Position numbers and translations under genes: made by a program
Notes under the pieces: model-generated
What the model was told of the DNA's origin: nothing
What the model saw: only the letters and a program-made list of their open reading frames with translations
Database searches by the model: none
In this document: positions 10,866 to 22,800 of the stretch, piece by piece
Layout of the letters: every line of letters begins with the position of its first letter
How positions within the stretch are numbered: the first letter of the stretch is position 1
Origin: Penelope pileata
Lineage: Eukaryota > Chordata > Aves > Galliformes > Cracidae
Length of the DNA: 64,000 bases
Assembly: GCA_013396635.1 (NCBI GenBank)
Contig: WBMW01001268.1
Coordinates: 1,325,657-1,389,656, forward strand
Reading direction: 5' to 3'

Positions 10866-13800
10866 GTAAGATGCACTGTTTTTCTAAATCGAATGTTGGA
10901 AGCATTACTCTTAAGTATGGTTTTGTTTTCTAGCTGAGTTTTTGGTAATTGGAACGTTCTTTAGGAAGGTGCATTGATTTCTAACAAACATAAAGCAAAA
11001 TTAAAGGTCAGGTATCACCAGCTGGAGATGCACTTCCAAAAAAAAAAAAAATAGATTTTTGAATGTGTAACACAATTTGTGAAAAATCTGATCTAAGTTA
11101 AGGCATGAACTTGATAATTTCATTAGATTTTCGAACTAGTTTCATGGATTTCTGAAAAACTGTGGTGTCAGGATATGATTGACTAGAATTTTCCAGGCTA
11201 ACTGTGCATTTTGACATTGACTCTGCTAGTCTTTTTCTGTCATAGTCAAGCCCCAGTTATTTGTAAGATTTGAAATGTCCACTGTTGTGTTGTGGATTTC
11301 ATCGTGATGTTGGAGGTTGGTAGGATACTGTAGGATTATTGTCTGTAACCAGCAATATGTCTTGTGTTGACAGTCCTAAAGCTTCCTTTTCCCTTTGTTA
11401 AAAGGACATTCACAGAGATGCACACAGACTGAAAGTTACGGCTTTTATTATTTTTAGCATATTTACACAATTTTGGCAGTATTAATGTAGGATGCACTGT
11501 TGAGTATATTGGGATAATTGTGAAGGTGGACTATCATCAAGGCCGAAAAATACTGTAAGTTTTGATACTAAATTGGCAGCTAATAGTGAGGCTGTAGTTG
11601 CACAAGTTACCTCCTAAAAAGAGCAAAGATTTCTGATTTTCACATTTAGGTGTCAATTTCAGTACTTAGTGGTAGGGACAGGGTAGCTTTAGTACTCATA
11701 CATATGTTGCATATTCCTAGGTAGAAGTAGCTGTGCTGTTCTGAAGAGGGTTAATTATTGCTGAGTGAGGTTAACAAAAGTAAAATCACTCATAATTACA
11801 CATTTATGTGAGGATTTCTTTGTCTCCTGCTGATGAAAACATTGGCTAGATTTTTAATGAGTTGTGTGTATATGTACAAAGAGTAGTCCCATACCTGTTT
11901 CTCTTCCTTTTTCCTTATTGCTGTCATTAGTCTGAGGTCATCTTAATATTACACAATTGCATTTAAAGTGCAAAGTGAATTTAGTGGTTTCTTAAGCGTC
12001 AGTCTTCAAGCTCAGGCTAATAGTAGCCAGGCCTTCTCCTACTGTTCTTATACAGTAAATCACTCTTTTGGTACTGTTGTCTGTCGTTCACTGCTGCCTT
12101 TCCTTGCCCTTACTTTATGAACAGATTAGCCAAATTTCTCTTGGTCTGGGATACTCTTAATCATACCACATAATTTTTAGACTCATTGTCCATTGCTATC
12201 CTCTTCATTCAGGTTAACAGGGTAATTTTTATGAATAACCATTCTCAGAAAAGGCTGCTTCACCAGGTTGCTAATGAGATTGACAGTGTGTGTATGTAAA
12301 GAACACAGAGGAAGCGCGTCTGTCTGTCTTCATCATGCTCTAATAGTCAGGGTGCTCCAGAAAACGTCTTCTCACTAGGCTTCAAACTATATCAAGAACT
12401 GAATGAAAGATCCATACAAACTTCAGGAAACCGAGTACACTTCTGGTGTCCTGAAAGGGGATTTTGTAGGAAGTGCTGTATTGTATTTAGGAAATCCATG
12501 CTGCATTGTTTTAATGTGTAATTTCAATAGTAGCTTGAGATACATTCTTAAGAAATCTTAAGATCATTATGGTAAAGGGAGCAAGTTCTCTTTGCTTTTC
12601 AGGAAGTGACCATCCAAATTTTCAGTGTTTGCAGTGATGTGGAATCCCTGAGAACAGGACCCAAAAGTCCTTTAGTTTCTTATCCCAACACACAGTCAGT
12701 CATGCCTGCATCATTCCTGACAAATTCTGATACTTTCCTGGATGCTCTTGCTGAGGGTGTTTTACTTCCTAACTTGAGAAGCATTCTGAGGATTGCAATT
12801 AGCAAATCTTGCTTCTCACTCTTGTAAGAGGTTTCTGAAAGGACAGTATGTTATTTCACAATAGGGTACACCAGTGCTAGGCATTTCTTCTGTAAAAATT
12901 GTCAACAAAACTTAGCAGCTCTGAACACCATCTTAATTTTCATCATATTTCTGATTGTTACAGTCAAAAGAGTTTGTGTCCTCTTTATTGGATCAACAGA
13001 GCAGAACAGAAATGGAAGCACAAAATCGGCCAGTTATATAATACGGTCTTGAAGTGGTCTACTATGAGGCTTTTTCTCTGAGTATGAGGACTACTGTTAC
13101 AGAACTGGAAAGAACTTGTGCAAATCTACTCTGTTCCTGTTAGCTTAATAACATACAAACCTCTTTGGAAATACCCTTTTTTCTTTTTTTAAGGAAGTTC
13201 TAGAATTTCTTTGCCATTAACAAGAATTATTGTGCAAGCACTGCACTGCACACTGCAGTAGATTTTGCAGAGTATTGGCAAGGTCTGGGGACATGCAGTC
13301 AGTCAGTATATTTAGCTATCTTATTGACAGTATTTTTCTCCTGTGCTACATGCATTGCTTTTTTTTCCCCCCAGCTTCCATAGCAGAGGGATTGTTTTTC
13401 AAACTGTTATTAATGAGAACGTAACCACCTGTTCACATGCAAACTTTGCTACAGGATCTTAACTGTGTTGTGTCAGGGGTTGTGAGAGTCCTGTTCAGGT
13501 CTGGAATCTCTTGTTCTCATACTTTGAGATAGGAGAAATGAGCATGACCGCTCTGACTTCAGTTCTTTGTAGCAGAACATGTGCTTACTTGGGGTAATGA
13601 TAAAGAGCATGAAGAAAACTATCTATAATCACAACACATCAGGAGTATGAGAAAATAAGTGATAGGTTTCATTGTTTCAGAACTTTGAAGTATTTCAGGT
13701 ACTTTTCAGGTGATGTAGGGGGATGTGTGGTGGCAGGGTGACTCTTGGAACCTAAACACTTGTCCAAGCAGCCCTTGGCTTTCCAGTAGTGACTTGGCAC

Positions 13801-16800
13801 TATAAAAACATGGGCAAGATGAGAGAGCTGTTCAGTGGTAGTGGTGTTTGTGTTTTTGTAGTTACGGTTTTTTTGGGTGGTGGTGGGGCAGTTTTGGGAG
13901 CTGCTGTTCTTTTACTAGTAAGTTCAGTGAAGTTGAAGATGTGGATGGGGGTTGATGTCACTTTATACAAAATGATTCATAGGGACATAAGGGCTACTAT
14001 TGGTTTTGGAAGCAAATTAAAGAAAAAAGAAAAAGAGAGCATCTCATGGCTTCTGTTTACATGTTGCTCTATTTTTAGGCAAGAGCTATCTTTATTCTGG
14101 CAGTTGAAAAGCCTTACCCTGATGTGAGCTTTTAGGTATTACTGCAGTACAGCTGATACAAATAAAAGCTGTGTTGCTGTTCTTAAAATTCTTCTCTGTG
14201 GAGTAAAGCAGAGTGCAAAGAGTTTTCAAACTATCTGATACATAAATGATCTACAGTAATGCAAAACAGAATATTTTGAAGCCTCCCAGGCATATTAAGT
14301 GATGTCTATAGACATGATTTTAATTCATTACCAGACTGCATTAAAATATTGTATGAGGCACCTGTAGTAACTAGAGATGATCCTCAACATGTTAAATTGT
14401 GCTGTGCTTAAGTGCATGCAATTGTGGTAGTTCTGCATAGAATTGGTGTGGCAGTGTTTTTTCAGGAGGTAGCAGTGAAGGTTTACTTATATCTTCATTT
14501 TTAAGGTTTATTTGCTAAGAAGACAATGAATTAAGATGTTAAGAAGTAGTGTCCTTATCTGCTGGTGTTTTTCCTGTGGAAGCTGCTTCTTTTTTTAATA
14601 GTGTTTTCTTCACGCTATGGCTTAGTATAATTTCATGCTTAATCTTTAATTTGCATTTCATTCTTCTTGCATTCCTGTATGCCTAGTTTGTTCTTGCAGA
14701 CAGTCGCAGTTGGATGTATGCTAGTTATAGTTTACTTTTTTGTGTCAAAAGAATATCATATTGTACATGCTTCTTTCAACCTGCGTCTCACAGGAAAACA
14801 CAAGGAAATCTGAGTTAGTAGCCATTTCGTTGGAGTTGGAGCCCTTTGTTGCATTAAGCAGCTATCGTTACAATAAACTTCCCCGTTGAAGAAATCAGTA
14901 ACACTTTACATCAATAGAGCAAAATACACAAAAGTATGCTGCTGTTAATAAAACTATTAGTAATGTGCTTGTTGCTCTGGGAGCAAATTGTTTACTTGAC
15001 TTCTCTGCCTCATCCTTGTTCTATTTGGTATATGCTTTCTGATATTCTAGTTTCTTTTTGTTCTCATTTAAATCCTTTTCTCCTGCTGTTGTTATACAAC
15101 CTTGGTAATGTGGAATTTTCAGATTTCCTGCCCATTGAATTAGTGTTTCCAGCTGTTCTTCCTATCTAGTTAAAGCTTTTTTTTCCGTGACATGGAAACT
15201 AATGTCTATTCCATAGAGCTTTACAGTCAGGTAATCTATTTGCTCCCAAAAAACATGAAGGGGACGCCAGCAGAAGGTGACTGTGGTGGCTTATGCATGG
15301 CTACTTGGCTTGTTTACTTCATTCTAAAAATCTTTCTTAGTAATAATAAAAAACCAGCATTTTCTGGGTCATACACTTTTCTACACACAGATTTTTTTTC
15401 TTCTTTTTCTGCTCAGCCGTTTCTGCTTCTGATTTGAATAAATGCCGCTTTCATTCAGGCTGTCAGTTGTGCTTAAGAAGAGACAATGCGTGTGGTTCAT
15501 AGAATCATAGAATGGTTCAGGTTGGAAGGGACCTTAGAGATCATCTTGTTCCAACCCCCCTGCCATGGCCAAGGACACCTCCCACTAGACCAGGTTGCCC
15601 AAAGCCCCATCCAGCCTGGCCTTGAACACTTCCAGGGAGAAGGCATCCACAACTTCTCTGGGCAACCTGTTCCAGTTCCTGTGTAGGTGCCTCAGTAATC
15701 TGGCATATCAGAACTGCAGGCCACTGTCAAAGACAGAGGAACAACTAGAAATGAGATTAAAATTATCGTACATAACAAGTATTTTATACATGGGCTTTTG
15801 GTATTAAATGCTTCAATGGAAGTGGCTAATAGATGAGAATTTATGTATATTAATTTAATGTGCTAAACAGTTAAAAATTCATCTAATCGTTGATACTTAT
15901 CCAAATTTATTTCATGAACTCCAAGAAATTCACTTTACAGCAATGTGACTAAGCTGATTAAAAAATGCAATGAGAATACAAAGGTTTTAGTTAACAAGTC
16001 ATGATTAATAGTATAAAACTATTAAAGAAATGAATAAATAAGCAAAAAGCTTTAATATGGAATTTCTCCAGGAAAACAAAAGAACTAGATGGAGAATTGC
16101 AGAGGATAGAAGAACTTGAAATTAGATGTGGAGGATAGTTAGAATCTGATAGATAAATTCAAAGGGAGGAAAATTTGTAGGATGATGTTAGGTTTAGATA
16201 ATTGGTTCAAGATCTCGTTATACGAGACGGAATAATGAAGGTCCATCTGAAAGGTCAGAAAGTATTCTGATAAAGCTAAGACTGTGAAATTAAGTTAGAT
16301 CTTTCAAAAAGTATTGAAGAAAATGTAGAATATTCTTCTCCCCTGAGGTTAAAAGGAAGAGAGAAAGAAAGGTGGAGGGTTACCGTGCACAGAAGAATGT
16401 GCCCAAATCAAGCAGCTTCTTGAAATAATTCTAAACTCAGATTAATATTTCACTTCAGTAGACAGCTGTGAGGAGTATTGATTGGAAAGTGGATGGCTAA
16501 TTGAAGACAGGGTGTGGAAATGAGAAATTATTTTTCTGTAGTGAAAGAGCAAAGTGAAAAGAAGAGACTGTGTTCAGTTAAAGAAGCTGAAACTTGGGCA
16601 ATTTCATTCCATTCATTCGTCAGAGAATTCTGAAAGAATTGGGACATGAAATTGGAGATTAGTAACAAAGACTCTTATAGGAACTAATGAGTCAGAGGTG
16701 CTTCAGTATAATTGGAGAGAATGGCAAATACAATCCCGCATTTAAGAAGGAAGTATAGAAATGATCCAGGCAGATATCAGTTAATTATCAGGCTTCAGGA

Positions 16801-19800
16801 GCACACTGTGCTTTCAAGGAAACTTTGAAAAAAATAATTTATCTCAATTTTGGTGACAATACAAAGTGAGAGACATGTTTATCCCCTGGTAGATTGTCTG
16901 ACTAATGAGAGCCTTCATTTAAGATCTTCCTTCAAGGGGGAAAAAAAATCAGGCATGGATTGCCTGTCATACCTATTTACTAGAACAACTTCTTTTCTTA
17001 AACACAAGGCAAAGCCAAAGAGAACATACCACAAAAGCAAGGTGCTGATAGAGAGTACATCTTAAGATACAACTTACCCTCTCTTGCTACTGTCTACTGT
17101 TTGTATTTATCTCCCACTTGCTCATTTAATGGAACAAGGAACTTGTCTTTGGAGAAAGTGTTGGAAAGTTCTTTACAGATTCTTGCCTGTCTGATATGTA
17201 AGGAAAGATGGCAGAGAATGCATCATCTTTAATAATTTAGTGGTGGACAAGAAAAAGTGAAGATGCTTCTTCAGAGTGCTGTTTTTGGACCTTTAAGGTT
17301 TTTGCTTGGCTCTCCCACCGTAGCATCTAGCATACCGCTAGAGCTGTATGCCTTTTTGCCTTTGCCACATCCTGAATTTTAATGCATATGAAGGGGTTTC
17401 TGCACAGTGAGAGTTCTGCCTCAGAACTCTTCAGTTAGATCAGCTCTATGGTCTGTTAACAACAAGATGTTTAGGGGAAATAGGTCATAAACATACATCT
17501 CACTGTATTACGGAGTCACAGAGTTGTAAGGGTTGGAAGGGTCCTCTAGAGATCAAGTCCGACTCCCCTACCAAAGCAGGCTCCCTCCAGCAGGTCACAC
17601 AAGTAAGCGTCCAGATGGGTCTTGAATATCTCCAGAGAAGGACTCCTCACCTCCCTGGGCAGCCTGCTCCAGTGCTCCGTCACCTGCACCGTGGAGAAGT
17701 TCTTATGCATGTTGGTGCGGAACTTCCTGTGCTCCAGTTTGTGGCCATTTCTTCTTCATGAATGTTTTCTTTATGAATGTATTCAAGTCATTAGACATCT
17801 TGTTCCTTTGAGCCTTTTACTATTGTTGTATCGTGATTATTCTTACATCAACATTAAAAAAGTAATTTAAGAGCCGTACCCTGTGTTAGCACTTAAAAAT
17901 GCTATGTTAAACTTTTTGGTATATAAGTGTCAAGTTTTAATGGATTTGAAAGTCCTCAGAAACCATTCTGTGTGCTGTAAACAATAAGAATTGCTTGTCT
18001 TTTTCTGTTAGAATTAGCTGGCATGATGTTATGGCTTAATGTGTTTTGCATTTGTACAGAAAGAAGAAAGAAGCAACAAATTCTTTTTCTAATTCACTGG
18101 CTTTCAATAAAGCGTATATTTTGGAATATTCTAATGACTTGCTGAATTGTTACATACAATAGTGTGTATTACTAAGTACTTGGTATTCATGAAAAAGGCA
18201 TTAGTGAAAAGCAAGTCTAAACCCCTAATTGTATATTGAGTGGAAATTTGATATAAGTTGCTAGGATGAAATCTTACTCATCTCACAGGACTGATATCCA
18301 CATCAATCTGCTGTTTACTTTTTCCTTTAACCTTAAATGTTTATCTTGCTCCTCTTAATAAACCTTAAGGATCAATGCTACATAGTTTATATATGCGTAT
18401 TTTATGTAGTCTTCTAGCTCTTCTGTAATTTGAAACATTTTAAATTAATTTCAGGGGTGAATATTTGGTGATTGTGTATGTGTGGTTCTCTGTGAGGAAT
18501 ATATTGCTAGCTACACATTTCTACCTTACCTGATCTATGTCTCAAGTATTCTTATGAGAATGAATGTGAAAATGTGGCCCTTTGAGAGGTATAAAAAGCT
18601 TTTCTGAAATGAGAATACTCTTACCTGATAATCTGGCAGTAAGCTTGTGTGCCTTCTTGCTGCCACTCACGTGCCCGCTGCAGCGTTGTCTTTTAGGTGT
18701 ATTTCTCGTGGCAGTATCAGAGATTCTGGTGTTGAATATGTCATGTCATTTGATTAAAATAGTGCTGCTTAAGATTTATTCTCATCGAAACTGCTGAGAG
18801 TCCTTGTTGTGCTGTCAGTCCTTTTCAGATTTCTGAAGAAACAATTTATACCAGGCATGTCCAGCCTCCGGCCCAGCACAGCTCGCGGTGCAGCCTCCCC
18901 CTGCAGCCGGCGACTCGGCCTGGCCCTGGGCTTGCACCAGGACTCAGCAGTAACCAGACTGTCAGGGCACTATTTAACACCGTCTGAGCTGAACCCAGGA
19001 CACAGGGAGGATGCAGTACAGTGCTATCTCAAGTTATGGCAAATAATTTTATGCCATAACTTTATGGCACACAGTCCTGTGAAAAATATACAGTCTTGCT
19101 TTCTGTTTTGATAAAGGAATTTGAGAATAGGTTTCAAGATTACCAAAAAAATCGATGATTTTTTGGGCATATTTATGACTCAATTTTCAGTCAACATTAA
19201 TACGTTACCTGAGAATTTTCACATGGAATGTACAGAGTTGCAGTCAGATATTCAACTCAAAGAAAAATTTGATCGTGTCTCTCTACTAGACTTCTGTAAG
19301 ACGTCTCTTACCAGAGAAAAATACTCTTTGCTTCATAATCATGGAATATCCTGGGTTGGAAGGGACCCCAAGGATCATCAAGTTCCAACCTCCCTGCTGC
19401 AGGCAGGGCCACCAACCTCCAGATCTGGTATTAGATCAGGTTGCCCAGGGTGCCATCCAACCTGGCCTTGAACACCTCCAGGGATGGGGCATCCACAGCC
19501 TCTCTGGGCAGCCTGTGCCAGTGCCTCACCACTCTTTCAGTGAAGAACTTCCGCCTGACATCTGATCTAAACTTTCCCTCCTTTGGCTTAAAACCCCTTG
19601 TCCTATCACTACCCTTATAAAATCACAGTTGCTCCTTATTCACATCATTGCTTTTAGGCAATGCATGCATTTGTGAACAACATTTGTTTTCAAGAATGTA
19701 GCACAGGAAGAGTAAAATTTTATCAAAAATCTCTGGTGAGCAGAGAACTCACTGAGAATTGCAACCACTTCCATTGAACCAGACTGATGCATTAGTTTCA

Positions 19801-22800
19801 CAAAAACAAGGACAAATATCCCACTAGTTTTGTTTCTGTTGTTCATTTTTAATTAAAAAAAATAATTTTAAAAAAGTTCTGATAGTTGCATAAATCAACT
19901 GTATTATAAATTCTGTATGTGGCCCAAGACAATTCTTCACTCAGTGTGGTCCAGGCAAGCTAAGAGGTTGGACAGCCATGATTTATTCTATGGCAAAGCT
20001 GTGTATTGCAAATTCTTTTAAGTTAACACTGCTGTATTTTCTAGAGACTTCCATATAGCTCATACATTTACCAGTTTATTTTCTCATACAGTGTATGTAA
20101 AACTGTAGTAGCATGCTGTTAATGCATTTGTGGTATGCTGCTGCTTGAGATGTGTTACTGTATGCTTTTTATGAATCACAGAATTGTAGGGATTGGAAAG
20201 GATTTCTAGAGATCATCGAGTCCAATCCCCCTGCTAAGGCAGGTTCCCTACAGCAGCTTGCACAGGTAGATGTCCAGATGGGTCTTGAGTATCTCCAGGG
20301 GGGGAGACTCCACAGCCTCCCTGGGCAGCCTGTTCCAGTGCTCCGTCACCCGCACCGTGAAGAAGTTCTTCCGCATGTTGGTGCGGAACTTCCTGTGCTC
20401 CACTTTGTGGCCATTTCCTCTTGTCCTGTCCCCACACACCACTGAAAGTAGTCTGGCCACGTCCCTTTGCCTCTTGCACTTAAGATATTTATAGACATTG
20501 ACAAGATCCTCTCTTGAATGAAGTACAACCGAAGGTAAAAGCAGCAAAGTGTAGAAATGCAGAGGCTTTTTGTTGTTTTAAATTAGTGCAACCTGATTTC
20601 TCCACCATTTCTGATAAAACTGTCGTGTCCTGGGAACCTAAGCAAGCTTCTGTGTAATGCTCTAGCCTGGGCTTTTTAGGGGGACAGAAGGAAGTCAAAT
20701 ATCAAGCTCCAGCTGCAAATCTGTAAAAACTACTGCTGTTCCCCTAAGCAGCCGAGAAACATAAGCTAAGGCCATTCTCCACACTGGATTTTGTTGTTTG
20801 TGTTAGTAGATTGCAAAACTATCTAGATTTTTTGAGTACCTTAAAGATGTAAATAATTCTTTTCGAAGCAGTTGTGATGGTTTGGGGTTTTGTTTGTTTG
20901 TTTAAGAGCAGCGCTATCAATTGTAGTATCTGTTTTTCAGATGCTAAAAATAGTTTGGCATTCGGTATTGGAAAACAGGTGAATAACATGAAAAATGGTG
21001 TCTTCAGCCTTGATTCAGGTCATGTGTGCCTGTACGTCATAAGAGGATTTATGGCCCATGCCTGTTTTTGTGTGATCGTCTTTTGTGTCTGTGGTTACCC
21101 ATTTCTTGATGACCAGCTTGGATGCGGAGTCCAGCTTACAGGCATGCTTGAGGTCTCATAGCTACAGCTGAAGTCAGGGAGTGCTGTGTGGTACTGAACG
21201 TCTTGGGGCAGGTGGGGGAAGTCCTGCCATCTCATACTTGTCACCTAAAATAGATAAGTGCTTACACTAACCTATTCTGGTTCTTTCTGACATTCTTGAC
21301 AGGTGTGAAGTTGTGAAAACTTGTACTATACCTATGAAAGCTTATATAAGAAGCCAGCTAAAGAACAACTTTTAGGAAAGAATTATTCATTATATGAGCA
21401 ACATCACTTTTGTATACCGAGTGGAACAGAACTCAGTTGTAGGGAAAAAGAAAAAAGTACATTGTATGGTAACTCAAACCTTTCTATTCCCTATCTAGGA
21501 AAAAGCTGGAGTTGCACGCAGTTGCTTATTGGGAGCAGTATATGCCATATGGTGTGTTTAGAGGTCAATGCACTTGGAGTGTCTCCCGTTAGGACAGTAT
21601 ATTCTGTCCAGTGCATTCTCAGTATCGAGGTGCTTGAGGGCTCTCTTTGGGAATGTAGTGTGAAGATAATGGCCCCACAAGGGTTATACCCAGCTGGCTC
21701 AGTTGGCTCTCTAGTGACTCTAGAAGAACATGGAGAGGCATGCAGTGATGGTTTCCTTATACATCCTTATACTTATAGCAGTCTGCAGTTTGGGGCCTGC
21801 CTGAGCCAGAGATTCCGTGTTTAGCAGCACTTCTTGTAAATTCTCCCCATCAAGGCTTTATATAATCTTTCTGAAGTCACCTACATTTTTGACATCTGCA
21901 GCTTAATGTGACAGAGGTTCCGTAGATTACCTGAATATTTGTGCGGTTCTTAGTTTTGATATCTGATGGTTTTTTACCTTAGTTATTTTATTTTTAGTAA
22001 TAATGACAAATTGTTCTTTACTTACATTCTTATAGGTTTTTGGTTTAACGGTCACATCTTCACTACTCTACCTTTGCTGGGCTGAATAAAAAGTCTGTGT
22101 GTTCAGTTCCCTTCATAATTAGAATAATCCCTTTATTCTTCTCCATATCTTTAAGTTCTGTGCTTATATCTGATGGAGGAGCTGGGGACAGAAGAGAGGA
22201 GGACTGTGAGATAGTGTGCAGTACTCAAGATAGGAGCACACAAAGATTTCATACCACAGCATAAGGGATTTCTGCTTTTGTTGTGTGTTTGTGTGTGTCA
22301 TTTTTCCCCTTTAATACTGTAGTGTACTTGAAATTCTTGCATATGATTTGCCTTTTGGATTGCAGTTAGGGTCTGGTTTGTCACTGGCATGTAATGCCAG
22401 ATTTTTTTTTCCACAGTTATAAATGTACAATTGATGATTATCTTACTTCCCATGGATTACTCATTTACTGACTTGGAATCTGCCATGTTATTATTCAGCT
22501 ACTTATTATTTTGATATTGCTTTTGCAGTTTTTAACAGTCAGCTTTGATTTCTGATGCAGTATTTCACTAACTCCTTCACTCTAGTTCATATATGATTGA
22601 ATCACACAGGACAAATTCTTGTGGTGCCCTCCTTTCATCTTAAAAGCTGAATATTTATTTTTAGCCTTTGTTTTTGTCTGCTAATGTATTCTTTAATAGA
22701 TAAGAAGCCCCCCTCTTTGAACATGTGATTGGCTAATATTTTTAAGATCCTTTTGTAAGGGAGCTTCTTATGTACTTTGGAAACCTAGATAAGTCAAGCA

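Larger units (their letters stand above)
18852..19980 (+). mobile_element. hAT (Charlie-like) DNA transposon fossil with nested CR1
   Basis: The left end begins CAGGCATGTCCAGCCTC. The reverse complement of the right end begins CATGGCTGTCCAACCTC. These are imperfect terminal inverted repeats of the hAT/Charlie type, and an 8-bp target duplication flanks them. The right end carries the GTGGCCCAAGACAATTCTTC block that I remember from Charlie-family termini. The interior holds fragments of the transposase C-terminal region. The element is about 0.85 kb without the CR1 at 19339-19621, so it is an internally deleted, non-autonomous copy. Confidence 0.8.
18844..19988. repeat. 8-bp target-site duplication flanking the hAT element
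   Basis: ATTTATAC at 18844-18851 and ATTTATTC at 19981-19988 differ at one base. They sit exactly outside the inferred hAT ends. The 8-bp length is diagnostic for hAT insertion. Confidence 0.75.

Noticed and set aside
21321..21824. 167-codon open frame on the + strand in intron 2
   Set aside because: It lies inside an intron and has no recognisable domain. The composition looks random, and there are no flanking splice or promoter signals I could support. Chance open frame.
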